Of a DNA stretch of 64,000 nucleotides, positions 51,504 through 62,191 are shown piece by piece. How positions within the stretch are numbered: position 1 is the first letter of the stretch; each line of letters opens with the position of its first letter. Both the position numbers and the translations under genes were made by a program. The notes under the pieces are model-generated. The model was not told the DNA's origin and searched no databases. It worked only from the letters and a program-made list of their open reading frames with translations. Origin of the DNA: Isotricha intestinalis (Eukaryota > Ciliophora > Litostomatea > Vestibuliferida > Isotrichidae); assembly GCA_023807065.1 (NCBI GenBank), contig JAJJLU010003490.1, positions 1 to 64,000 on the forward strand, read 5' to 3'.

Positions 51504-53649
51504 ATGGATGAATCAAATATTATTAATTTAGATGTTGACTATTATAAGAAACTAATTTCTTGTATTTTTATTGGTGGATGGGAAGAAAATGATATAAAAG
51601 AATATGAAAAAAAAGAAAAAAAAAATATAAAAATGAAAGTAATGATTTCAATTCCTTTTAATTTCGAATTTAATAATTTTGATGTATATTTAATATATTA
51701 ATTCAATATAGTTAATTTATCCAGATGAAGAATATTTTTTTGATAAACCACAATTTTTTTCAACAAGAATTAAAGAAAAAGATAATAATTATTATAATTA
51801 TATATATTCTCTAAAATTTAATGAAATAATCGAAAAGAAAAAAATTCCAATTTCAATAAATATTATTTCTAAAAAATATGATCCAATACAATTTCAATTA
51901 TTCTTTTCTTTTATTTATAATAATATTATTGACAGTGATTTTGAATTTAAAAACAATGATGAAATGAATGAAAATAATATTAAAACATTTAAAAAAATAG
52001 AATTACTCAATATTTTATTTTATTTATTTTGTAATTTATTTAAACCTTCTCCTCATTCAACAATAAAATTATCATATAATAAAAAAGTAATTTCAGATTT
52101 TTACTATAATTCAAATTGTGAAATTCCATGTAATAAATATGATAATTCATTATATTTTCTTTTTTCAACATTAGATTTTGATATAATAATAAAAGCTATA
52201 TTTTTACTTTTAACAAATAAATCATTAGAATTAATATCTTCAAATGCAATAAATTTATCAATAATAATTCCAGCATTACTAAAATTAATTTATCCAATAA
52301 AATTAGATTATTTAATAATTCCAGTTATTCCACTTAACAACAACGAGGATTATATTAATTATAAACAAAAACATTTATTTGGTTTATTAAATATAAATAA
52401 TTCTTTAAATAAAATAATTTCAAATGAAAAAGGATGTACAATAATAGATATTGATTATAATATAATATATAGATATAAACATTTTGTTCCTTATTGTCCT
52501 ATTCCAACCAGTGATTTATTCAAAGCAGATAAGTTAAATTTAACTATTAATGAAGGTAAATTAATGAAATTTAATATTGATAAAAAAAATTTTGAAAATA
52601 TTAAAATTTTAGATAATGGAAAAATTTTTATTGACAATGAAAAAGATAGTTTACTTGTTTTAGAACATAATGATGGATATTTAAATAAAAAAGAATATGA
52701 TTTTTTAAAAAGAGAAGTTAATAAAAAATTATTTAATTTTTTTTTCCAAAATTTTCAAAGAAATTTCGATTATGAAATTAATTTATTATTTACTAAAACA
52801 ATTTTTTCGAAGTTAATGAATAATAAAGATTCATTATCAATTGATATGAGAATTCAAAATAATTATATAAGAATAAAAAAGGAATTTCAATTTGATAATG
52901 ATTCTCCAAATAGTATAATGAAAAATTTAGATTTATATAATATAGAATTAAATTATCAAAACTCTTATTTTATTAAACAAGAAATTTTTGATTTTCCTTT
53001 TGAAGAATCAAAAGATTTTTTAAGTAAAATCGAAAATTTAGAAGAAATAAAAAAAGTATATAGAAAAATAAAGGAAAGTTTAAATGATGGAATAATTAAA
53101 ATGAAATATATAAAAAAACAAAATAATCAAAATTTAAAATTTTATGGAGAAAATGGTTTTATTAATTTTTTTAATAAAATTAAAGAAATAATTAAAGATA
53201 AAGAAGAAGATTTTTATATGAAATGTTATAATAAAAAAATATATGATGAAATAGATGATTTTATACAAAATTATTTAACTAAAGATTTAAAAATTGATTA
53301 TTCTAAATTACAATTAAAATCAAATAAATATTCAATTGAAATTTCAAATATGAATAATGAAGAATTAAATTATCCAAATTTATATTTATATTTATCAAAT
53401 ATATTAGAAAATATGAAAGAAAGTAATTTATTTTCAAATAAATATGATTTAGATTCATTCAATATAAAAATTATTAATTTTTATAAATCAGCATATAATA
53501 TTAATTTCCCTAATTTTCCTTTTTTCATTTTTTACAAATATTTAGAAAAACTAACAGTTCAAGAAAAAAAAAATATTTATAATAACGTTAAACTATGTAA
53601 AACCTTACAAAAATTAATAAAAATAAACACAAAAAACACAAAAGAATGA
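51504..53649 (+). CDS. DENN-domain protein, one intron, 705 aa
   Basis: A second DENN-type Rab exchange-factor-like protein. Exon 1 (51504-51683) ends in FNFEFNNFD and joins across a 28-nt intron to LIYPDEEYFFDKPQFFS, forming the N-terminal uDENN/longin-like module. The DENN core lies at about residues 220-330: STLDFDIIIKAIFLLLTNKS, ELISSNAINLSIIIPALLKL, IYPIKLDYLIIPVIP, then the KGCTIIDIDYNIIY motif, which equals the DIDNGLI position in the gene at 25398. The rest is helical. It is shorter than the DENND4-like protein and lacks the cysteine pairs. No myristoylation or membrane segment. The stop is TGA. Confidence 0.85.
51684..51711 (+). other. Intron, 28 nt, in the DENN gene
   Basis: Begins GTATAT, ends AATATAG, with TATTAAT upstream of the acceptor. 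Phase 0. The unspliced frame stops inside it; splicing opens a frame that runs on to 53649. Confidence 0.9.
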
Positions 53650-53714
53650 ATAAAAAAATAAAAAAAATAAATTAAATAAATTAAAACACACTTTAAAAAA
53701 AAATACAACTTTAC

Positions 53715-54412
53715 TTACTTCTTAGTTTCATAATCAAAAATTAACAATTTGTTGATATCCCCATTATCTTCTTCTTTATTTTCTTCATCATCTTTTTTAT
53801 CTTTCCCCTTTCTTCTTAATTTTAATTTTTCTTTTTTAATATCAACAGGAATGACAATAATTTTATGATTATATTTGTTATTATCTCCATCTTTGGTAGT
53901 ATCTTTAGCACCATCTCTATTTTTAAAATTAATAGGAATTCTTTTAAAATATAAATTAGGTGTTTATCAATATTAATAATTTTTCTATCAGTATTATTTT
54001 TAAAAAATAATCTTTCTTTAGGAATAGCATCAACTCTAAAAAAAAGAAGAATTATTACTGAAAACTTTTTGAATAGTCCAATTATAATATCATAAATCAG
54101 TAGGTTTTGGTAATAAAGGTTTTCCTTCTTTAAAAAAATTTTCATATCATCATTTTTTAATCTTTCTCTATAATCAATATATGTTGATGTTTCTTTTCCT
54201 TTTTTATCCTTATATCTTATAAATATTATTGTTCTTTTTCTATCATTTCTTATTTCACTTTCTCTTTCTTATAATTGCTCCTTTCTTTTAATTCATATTT
54301 AATAAAAATGAAGTCTTTCATTAGAAAAGTCTTCTCTGTTTAATAATTCTATTTCATCAAGTCCTCATTAATTACAATACGATTAGGTAGTCAGTGTATA
54401 TCTTTATTTTTG
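53715..54412 (-). pseudogene. Shattered protein gene with about six frame shifts
   Basis: On the minus strand, stretches of clearly protein-like sequence follow each other in changing frames: NRIVINED, DEIELLNREDFSNERLHF, KYELKERSNYKK, ESEIRNDRKRTIIFIRYKD, KEGKPLLPKPTDL, a TGA, YYNWTIQKVFSNNSSFFRV, ERLFFKNNTDRKIINIDKH, NLYFKRIPINFKNRDG and an acidic/basic tail ending in DYETKK and TAA at 53717-53715. Five of the six shifts need one added base and one needs a removed base; there is one in-frame TGA. Residue quality within the pieces is good, so either recent decay or low-quality assembly. The family is not recognised. Confidence 0.65.
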
Positions 54413-55082
54413 TTATGTCTTTGTTGTTTTATAGTCTTCGTCAATTTTTTTAAATTTTTTTTTTATTTTTATTTTTTAGCAAGTATTTTGTTATTATTAT
54501 TATTTAACTATTTATTATTTATTTATTTTTAGGTTTACTTTCTCATTTTTCTTTTATTAGATTGTTTCAATTTTTTTCAAAGATATTTATATTTACAAAT
54601 AAACATTATTCCTTATACTAATAATACGTTTTTCTTTAATAAAATTTTTATAAAAATTAATAAGCATTTCTGATATTATAATTTTATAATTTATCAAAGT
54701 ATTCTATTATTCTTTAAGAATCCATATTTTTATCATAAAGCATATTTAATAAAATTCGAAAAGAAGATTGAAAATGAATAAAATTTAACATTCTTTAAAA
54801 TCAAAAAATTGGGATTAATAAAAAAGGTATTTTTTATTATAAAAAATAAACTGTTACTTTATTAATTAGTCTTTATAAATTTATATCATTTAATTAAAGA
54901 ATATGTAAATTGGAAAGTCAAATGTTAGAATAAAATAATTTAATTTATTTGTCGTTTAATGGGAACATTATTTATTTTATTGTCTTTGATGGGATAATAA
55001 AGAAAATTTGTGAAACCTTTTTTTTAAATAAAAAATATTTTATCAAAAAACATAAAAAATAAGATAATAATTAAAATTTATG
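54413..55082. other. Intergenic spacer, divergent
   Basis: About 670 bases of AT-rich sequence, nothing recognised. Confidence 0.45.
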
Positions 55083-56030
55083 ATGGACATATGGGATTTT
55101 ATTGTATTATAATTATTTATATTTAGTATATAGTCTTGTTGTTATCTAAGAGAGAATAAATTTATTAAAAGAAGCGAACTATATATAAATGACATAACTG
55201 AAATAACTAATGATAAAAAACAATATTCAAATATTATAAATCAAGATAAAAACATATGCATCAAAAATAATTTAACATCATTACCAATAATTGAACAAAA
55301 TAGAGTAATTAACTCAGAAAAAATATTATATATTACTCCTCCTTTAACTTTTCCAAATTTATTTTTAAATAGAAAAAATATTATAATAGATGAATTTGGT
55401 CTTCAAGGAATTTCAGGAGCTTATAAAGGAAAATTAACTTTCTTTGGTGTTGATAAAAATTATTTAGAAAATAAATCAATTTCACATGTAAATGATATAA
55501 TAATTAATTCTGAAATAACAAATCCAAATATAAATGGGACTTTATCTTTATTTTATATATATTTTGAACAAAAAATATGTCATTATATTTTAAGATCATT
55601 AGCAAAGGGAATTTATTTTTCTCTTAATATTAATCCTTTTACTCAAATTATTTTAGATTCAGAACATAAAAATTATATTAAAATAGGTTCAATTATTTTA
55701 TCTATTTTAATAAAAAATGAAGAAAAGAATATTTATATAAATATTAAAAAAGGAGGTGGAATGGAAATAGAAGAAAATTATATATTTAATGAAGATAAAA
55801 TTCCAATTACAATAGGAAGAAGTAATTGTACTATTGAAATTAAATGTGATTTAATTAGTAAAACTCATGCTACTATTAATTGTGATAAAATTAATAAACT
55901 TTTTTTTTTGATTGATAATGGAAGTACTAATGGAACTCAATTATTATTAAATGAAGGAAAAACTCTCCAATTAAATGGTCAAATGGTTTTTAATCTTGGA
56001 GAAAAACAATTTTTTATAACTGAAAAATAA
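55083..56030 (+). CDS. FHA-domain protein with a 21-nt first exon, 305 aa
   Basis: The C-terminal 75 residues form an FHA phosphopeptide-binding domain: TIGRSNCTIEI, then LISKTHATI (Lys in place of the usual Arg of SRxH), FFLIDNGSTNGT and NGQMVFNLGEKQF. The preceding 150 residues (FPNLFLNRKNIII, ISGAYKGKLTFFGVD, LRSLAKGIYFSLN) form another ordered beta-rich domain, not identified. The frame is open far 5' of its first internal Met, back to about 55134. A microexon MDIWDFI (55083-55103) joins in frame across a 30-nt intron, giving the only good start. The stop is TAA. A reader of phosphothreonine is the safe call; the partner is unknown. Confidence 0.82.
55104..55133 (+). other. Intron, 30 nt, in the FHA gene
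   Basis: Begins GTATTA and ends ATATAG. Phase 0. An inner TTTAG at 55122-55126 would leave a wrong frame, so the later acceptor is chosen. Confidence 0.7.
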
Positions 56031-56244
56031 AAACTATATTTTTTATATAATAATATTTTTTATAATATATATTTATCTAAAATATCCTTTTGGTTAATTA
56101 ATGATAATTTTATATACTTTAATACTTTAATTTTTTTATTTTAATTTCATTCATTTTTTTATTTTTTCTTTAAATAATTTTTATATATTAATTATAAAAA
56201 AGATAATATATTTTTAATAAATATTTTATCTAAAAAATTTTTAT

Positions 56245-59200
56245 TTATTTTAAATTTTTACTTTTAATATAAGATAATAAATAATTTTCCATTTCATTTT
56301 GATTATATACACTAATTAAATTATGAATTTTTTCTAATCCTCCAAAAATTTCAGTAACTCTATTATCTTGATATAAAAATTTAGAAACTTTATCTAATAA
56401 TTTAATAGAAAGAAAATGTTCGACATCAAAATCTTCATCTTTAATCACAGAAATTAAGTATTTAACTTGATTAGTTTTATCAATAAAGAAATCTGCTATT
56501 TGTTTATACTTAACTAATTTTAACCTATTAATAATTTTATCTAAAATAGTTAATTGATTAGCATTAATAATTTCTTTTAAATGTAAAAGAATTTTTTTAA
56601 CTTGATCAGTATCAATATTTAAAAAATTATGAAATTTAGTAATATCAAGATTATCCAATTCAATAACATTAGTTTCAAATTTTTCAAAATCCATATTAAC
56701 TTCTTTTCCGACGGAAAATAATTTATCTAATAGTTCATAATTCACTTTATGACCTAATAAATATTCATTTAAAGTTAAATATTCTAATTTATTTAATTGT
56801 TCATCATGACAAAAAGAATGAAAAATAACTCTTAAAGTACTTGTAAATTTATGTTCATATATAGTGAAAACATTATATAATATTTCAATTAATTTATCAA
56901 ATAATATTACTTGATGCATTACTTTTTCAACACTTTTTTTATTTTTTTCTACTCCATTATTTATTTTTTCTTTTATTTCTTGAGTAATATGAAAATTAGA
57001 AAAATGAGAAATTAAGGATTCGGATAATCTTTGATATTTAATATATATTACTATAATACCTTGTTCACTTAATACTTTAACAATAAAATTATTAACTCTT
57101 AAAAATTGAATAGTCAAAATTATTTGTCTAGAAATAAAATTAGAATAATAATTATAAAAATAATCATTATCAGTTGAACTTCTTCTAATATAATTTTTTT
57201 TTTTTTCATCAAATTCATATCTTTTAATTTGAAGTAAATTTAAAAATATATTTACTCTTCCATTTTCTTTTTCATATTCAAATAATCCTCTTAAAAAAGC
57301 TATATATTTTTTTTGAACTAATTTTTCAACTCCAAAACTTTTTAAAAAATAAAAATAAACAGCTTCTCCAAAATCTAAATATCTTTCATCTTTACTAAAA
57401 TTTAGTTTTTCCTTTCTAAAATAGACTTGTTCAATAAAATCAAATAATATAGAATCAACATTTCTTAAAACTTTTCTTAAAGTCATACTTAATTTAATAT
57501 CTTTTTTTCTTCCTAAAAAATCTTGAAAAATATTTTCATAATTGAATTTTTCTTTATTAAAATCAATTTCACTTCTTTTTTGAAAAGCTTTCATTCTAGC
57601 TTGTTGAATTTTATTAGCATCAAAAATAGAAGATCTTCTTCTTCCTCTAATTGTTCTTTTTTTTTTCTCTTCATTTTTATTATTATTTTTATTATAATTT
57701 AATATCTCTTCAACTTTGAGTTCAATTCCCCCTGTTAAAGAACCTCTTTTAATATTATTTGCATATTCAGTTCCAAAATCATACATATCTGAAACTTGAT
57801 TTTCATTTATTGTTTTATTTATCTTATCTATTAAATTATGTAATAAATCTACAAATGAAAAATATCCATTTTCAGTTAATTTTGTTTCATTTTCTATTAA
57901 ATAATCATTTATCATATCATTTGAATTTTTCATTGTATCTTTATATGAAGTAACTATATCATTATATGTTTCAACTATTTGTTCATTTGTATCTTGAAAT
58001 TTTTCTAAATCTTCTCTTAATTTAATTGTTTCTTGAACTTTTAAATCATATTCATTTAATATTTGAGCTAATTTATTTTTTGATTCACTATCATTTAAAT
58101 TATCAATTAATTCATTAAATACATTATTAGATATATTTAAATTTCCAGTTCCTTGAATTTCAGTTTGAACAATTTGATCTTTATATCTTTCAATATTTTC
58201 AACTCCTTTATTCATATATAAATCTAATTGTTCAATATCTTTTTTTTGCTTTATTTTTTCATTTGGTATTATTAATTCATTTACTTCTTTTATTGTTCCT
58301 TTATCTATATCAATTTCTTCTGTGAATATTTTTGGATTTGTTTCTACCTTTTGTAAATCATTCAAATAATTACTTGTTAATTGGATTTTTGACTTTAAAT
58401 CTCTTCCAAAAGATGATATTTTTCTTTCAAATATATTTTTATTTTCATTATTTTCATTTTCTTTTCTTTTTTGTTTATTTATTACATTTCTTAATAATTT
58501 ATTTCTTCTTTCATTTTCTTCATTTTTAATAGCATTTGAGTAAATATTTTCTTCGACAATACCATTTTTTAAAGAAATTTTTGGAACTATTTTATTACTT
58601 AATTTCTTTTTTGTTTTTTCACTATTTGATATACTTTCATTATCAATATCATTTAAACTCATTTTTGAAGTTGAATCATCATTTTCAAATAAATTATGTG
58701 ATGAAACACGTAAAATTTTTTTTCCTTGAATTCTTGCATTATATTTATTTAATAAATTACAATAATCATCTATTTTTTTTTGTAAATTTTCATTTAAATC
58801 TGAAATAATATGTTCTAAATCTTCTATTCTTTTATCTTTTTCAGGTATACTTAATTTTAACCTTTTATTGTCATTTTTTAATTTTATTTTTTCATTTTCA
58901 ACAACTTCATTTTTTTTATTTGAATTATTTATCTCTTCTAATAAACGACTATTTTTTTCATTTAAACTTTCAATTTTCATTCCATAATCATTTAAAGATT
59001 CATTTATTTTTGAAATTTTTTTATCAATTTGTTCTTGTTTAAAATTCCATAATTTATATAAAAAATTTGCTCTATTTAAAGAATTAGAAGATAAATGTTC
59101 TCTAAAGTCTTCAAATAATGAATTATATAATTCAATGGCAATATCCCAAACATTATTTATATTTTTTTCTTGATAAACTTCTAGTATTTGTTGAATTAAA

Positions 59201-59847
59201 TCTAATGCTATGTGAAAAAATTTAATTTGTCTTCCTTCATTTTTTATTAAGTTTGAATTTATTTTAAAATATTCACTTATTATATCATAATCTTCAGCAA
59301 AATAAAATTTTAATTCTCTTACTAAATTCTTAAATATTTGAGTTTCATTTTTTAATAGTGTATTATTTGAAAGTATTGCTCCCATTTCTTTTACTTTTGA
59401 TTTTTGAAAATATTCTTTTGAATTTATAGTCGAATCTATTTTTTTCATTGTTTTTCTTTGATGACTTCTTGTTAAACTTCTTGAAATTTCTTTACACTTA
59501 TCTTTATAATGTTCAAATCTTTGAATTGTATCATAAATTTTTGCATTTTTTAAATCACCTAAATTTTTATTTTTTTTCATTTTTTGAAAATAATCATATG
59601 ATTCATTTACATTTGATACTATATCTTTTGGTGATATACATATTTGCTTTAATAAACCTCTTTCTGTAAAGTAATTATTTCTTTTATGAAGAAATAATCT
59701 TGATAAAGATATATCTGTACTATATTTTTCATTTTTTTCATTTTCTGTTAAAACTATATTGGGATTATTATTCTTGTTATTTTTTTCAAAATCAAATCCT
59801 GATAAACTTGTTCTATTTTTATCAAATTTTTTAAGTGATTTATCCAT
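56245..59847 (-). CDS. Large coiled-coil protein, 1,200 aa, function unknown
   Basis: Residues 1-150 are basic and Ser/Asn-rich; about 150-275 is an ordered helical region (LKFYFAEDYDIISEYFK, FFHIALDLIQQILEVYQE, WDIAIELYNSLFEDF). Residues 275-370 are a coiled coil and 370-600 are disordered and Lys/Asn-rich. Residues about 780-1,195 are again ordered and helical (FQDFLGRKKDIKLSMTLRKV, YLDFGEAVYFYFLKSFGVE, YLTLNEYLLGHKVNYELLDK). The design, with two helical domains around a coiled coil, is that of axonemal or basal-body proteins, but no family is recognised. The stop is TAA, with no intron. Confidence 0.83.
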   Translation of the reverse strand: MDKSLKKFDKNRTSLSGFDFEKNNKNNNPNIVLTENEKNEKYSTDISLSRLFLHKRNNYFTERGLLKQICISPKDIVSNVNESYDYFQKMKKNKNLGDLKNAKIYDTIQRFEHYKDKCKEISRSLTRSHQRKTMKKIDSTINSKEYFQKSKVKEMGAILSNNTLLKNETQIFKNLVRELKFYFAEDYDIISEYFKINSNLIKNEGRQIKFFHIALDLIQQILEVYQEKNINNVWDIAIELYNSLFEDFREHLSSNSLNRANFLYKLWNFKQEQIDKKISKINESLNDYGMKIESLNEKNSRLLEEINNSNKKNEVVENEKIKLKNDNKRLKLSIPEKDKRIEDLEHIISDLNENLQKKIDDYCNLLNKYNARIQGKKILRVSSHNLFENDDSTSKMSLNDIDNESISNSEKTKKKLSNKIVPKISLKNGIVEENIYSNAIKNEENERRNKLLRNVINKQKRKENENNENKNIFERKISSFGRDLKSKIQLTSNYLNDLQKVETNPKIFTEEIDIDKGTIKEVNELIIPNEKIKQKKDIEQLDLYMNKGVENIERYKDQIVQTEIQGTGNLNISNNVFNELIDNLNDSESKNKLAQILNEYDLKVQETIKLREDLEKFQDTNEQIVETYNDIVTSYKDTMKNSNDMINDYLIENETKLTENGYFSFVDLLHNLIDKINKTINENQVSDMYDFGTEYANNIKRGSLTGGIELKVEEILNYNKNNNKNEEKKKRTIRGRRRSSIFDANKIQQARMKAFQKRSEIDFNKEKFNYENIFQDFLGRKKDIKLSMTLRKVLRNVDSILFDFIEQVYFRKEKLNFSKDERYLDFGEAVYFYFLKSFGVEKLVQKKYIAFLRGLFEYEKENGRVNIFLNLLQIKRYEFDEKKKNYIRRSSTDNDYFYNYYSNFISRQIILTIQFLRVNNFIVKVLSEQGIIVIYIKYQRLSESLISHFSNFHITQEIKEKINNGVEKNKKSVEKVMHQVILFDKLIEILYNVFTIYEHKFTSTLRVIFHSFCHDEQLNKLEYLTLNEYLLGHKVNYELLDKLFSVGKEVNMDFEKFETNVIELDNLDITKFHNFLNIDTDQVKKILLHLKEIINANQLTILDKIINRLKLVKYKQIADFFIDKTNQVKYLISVIKDEDFDVEHFLSIKLLDKVSKFLYQDNRVTEIFGGLEKIHNLISVYNQNEMENYLLSYIKSKNLK

Positions 59848-60406
59848 AAAAAATTTAATTTTTTTTATTATTATGAAAAATTAAAAAATTATTTAACTTT
59901 TATAATATTAAATACTAATAATTTCATCTTTATTTATTTAAGATAAAAAAACCTCTACTAATCATATTTTATTTATAAATATTTTTAATATTATTATATA
60001 AATTTTCATATAACATTAATAAAGTCTAATATTAATAATTCTTTTTTAAATTCATCAAAAATTGTAATAATAAATATTTTCAAAAAATCCTAAAAGTGAG
60101 TTCTTACTTATTCATTATTATATATAAATCATATATTATATATTATTTATTTCATTTTAATTTTTAATTACTTAATACTCTTTCTATTAATTGTTTATTA
60201 TCTTTTAATAATTCATTTCCTGAAAATATTTATATTAACTAGCTATTCAAGTTTTATAGGATACTATTAAATATTCAATTATTGTTAAAAGTATAAAATT
60301 TGAAAAATGTTACACAATAATATGGCTTAAATAATTAAATTATTTTTTTTAAAAAAAAATAAATCAAAAAAAACTTATTTAAATACTCTACCAATATAAA
60401 TTTTTT
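59848..60406. other. Intergenic spacer, tandem genes
   Basis: AT-rich, 560 bases between two minus-strand genes; nothing recognised. Confidence 0.5.
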
Positions 60407-61828
60407 TTATTTTTTTTTTATTTTTCCTTCATTATATTCATCTAAACTTATAATTTTATCACAATATTTATCATCTTCTTTTAAATTAATTTTTTCATCT
60501 TTTTTCTTGTTATTTACAATATTATTATCCCCATATAATCTATCAATAATTCTTTTAGTAATTTCATCTTTTTCACTTTGACTATATCTTTTATCACTAT
60601 GTAATTGATTTTTTTTAAATTTTTCTTCTTCTCTTTGATTATAATCATGAATAAATTTTTGTTTCATAGAAAGAATTTGCATATTTCTTTCATAAAAATC
60701 ACTTTTAATTTTATCATAATATAAATTATTTTTACTAATATCAGGTTGGAAAGTAATTCCTTCCTCATTTTCAACTTTTTTTTTTATTTTCTGAATAACT
60801 AAAGGTTTATTTTTATATTGATTATATAATTCTTCTATTTTTTCATAATCAACTAAAGGAACTTCTTTACTCATTGAATTACAATCTTCATTTATTTTTA
60901 AATTATAATTATTTACTGATTGTAATTTTTTATTTCTTCTTCTTTGATCATCTTCATATAATCTTAAATGAACAGGAGATAATAAATCATTGTTTTTTAA
61001 ATAATAATTATCTATTTTTTTCCCTGTGTTTACTTTAGGAGTAAAAGAACAATTTTTATTATAATCTTTATTTATTTCTCCTATTAATTTCTGTTGATTT
61101 TTTTTCTTATTATCAAAATATAATTTTTGTCTTTCTTCAAATGAATTTTTACTTTTTGTTCTATATTTCTCAGGTGTTGAAATTATTTTTGGTTTAAATG
61201 AATTTATCTCATTTTCTTTTTTTTCTTTTTCATTTATTTTATTATCTTTTTTATTTTTATATATTTTATTATAATTATATAATCTTTCGTAAAAAGGAAT
61301 ATTTTCATTTAAATTTGAATTATTATGTTTATTAATTAATGGTTCAAATGTGCATTTTTCATATTCTTCTCTTTCTTTTTTATCCCAAGATGTTTCTAAT
61401 AAATTTGAATTATTATTATCTATATTTTTCTTTAAATTATTGTTATTTTCTGTATTTATATTTGAAATCTTTTTTGGTTTTGTATTTTTTATTTTAGTAA
61501 AATTTGGTTTTTCTTTTTTTTTCATTGTTTCGTTTTTAATGTCTATCTTATTTTTGTCTGATTCATTTTCTAAATTGTTTTCATTCTTTTTATTTTCTTT
61601 ATTTAAATATTTCATTATTAAATTTAAACTGGAAAATTTTTGTTGTTCTTCTGTCATATGATTAAAGAAAAAAATTAAAGTAGCACACATTAAATTTGTG
61701 AAATTTGTATCTGTTGAATTTTGGGAAAAATTATTATATATATTATATAAATTTTGAGAAGTTAAATCGTCAATTAAACCAATTTCCATAAGATAATTTA
61801 AGAATTTATTTGGATTCTCTTCAGACAT
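60407..61828 (-). CDS. Protein with repeated FxPxI/V motifs, 473 aa
   Basis: Residues 1-85 form a helical head (FLNYLMEIGLIDDLTSQNLY, CATLIFFFNHMTEEQQKFSS). The rest is charged and disordered but carries a recurring motif: CTFEPLINK, NSFKPKIIS, CSFTPKVN and ITFQPDIS, at spacings of about 60-120 residues. Each is followed by a segment of the type FYERL, FEERQKLYFD or FYERNMQ. I recall this pattern (F-x-P-x-I/V plus a downstream ER-L helix) from many uncharacterised protist and animal proteins linked to cilia, but not an established function. The stop is TAA, with no intron. It is upstream of the 1,200-residue gene on the same strand. Confidence 0.8.
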   Translation of the reverse strand: MSEENPNKFLNYLMEIGLIDDLTSQNLYNIYNNFSQNSTDTNFTNLMCATLIFFFNHMTEEQQKFSSLNLIMKYLNKENKKNENNLENESDKNKIDIKNETMKKKEKPNFTKIKNTKPKKISNINTENNNNLKKNIDNNNSNLLETSWDKKEREEYEKCTFEPLINKHNNSNLNENIPFYERLYNYNKIYKNKKDNKINEKEKKENEINSFKPKIISTPEKYRTKSKNSFEERQKLYFDNKKKNQQKLIGEINKDYNKNCSFTPKVNTGKKIDNYYLKNNDLLSPVHLRLYEDDQRRRNKKLQSVNNYNLKINEDCNSMSKEVPLVDYEKIEELYNQYKNKPLVIQKIKKKVENEEGITFQPDISKNNLYYDKIKSDFYERNMQILSMKQKFIHDYNQREEEKFKKNQLHSDKRYSQSEKDEITKRIIDRLYGDNNIVNNKKKDEKINLKEDDKYCDKIISLDEYNEGKIKKK

Positions 61829-62191
61829 TTTTTTACTAAATTAAAAAAATTTAACATTTTTCTTAGAAAATACATTATTTTAAAAGAAAAATTAATATAT
61901 TAAAAAAAGATTCAACTAAAAAAATTTTATATATTATATATATATATATTTTTTTTGTTTTTATTTCTAAGTTCTTCTTAGAAGAGCTTTTATTATTATA
62001 ATTTCCTTTACATTCTATTTTTCTTTCAAGTTTTTATAGCTTAAAAAAAAAAAAGGATTAAATATTTAAATAGTATTTATATATAATTAGATTTCTATAT
62101 ATTTAGACAATTACTTTTATAAAACTTTCATTAAACTATTCAATATAATAAATGATAGATAATTAACACTTATATAATTCGAATATTTTTA
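61829..62191. other. Intergenic spacer
   Basis: AT-rich, includes an AT dinucleotide run near 61930-61950. No gene seen. Confidence 0.5.

Noticed and set aside
54060..54100. TGA read as tryptophan before YYNW in the shattered gene
   Set aside because: TGA is the natural stop of the first coiled-coil gene, the Pumilio, prominin-like, second DENN and P5A genes, so general reassignment is excluded; the region is broken anyway.
53822..54145. A 107-codon minus-strand open frame taken as an intact gene
   Set aside because: Only its central part matches the good protein text of the region; its two ends are out-of-frame hydrophobic readings of a longer broken gene.
43869..56030. The GBP-like, kinase, DENN and FHA genes as a defence or signalling island
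   Set aside because: The genes are on mixed strands with ordinary spacers, the kinase is dead, and the families are common housekeeping ones; no shared feature ties them together.
61929..61952. AT dinucleotide and T run as a regulatory element or hairpin
   Set aside because: Such runs are expected by chance at this base composition.
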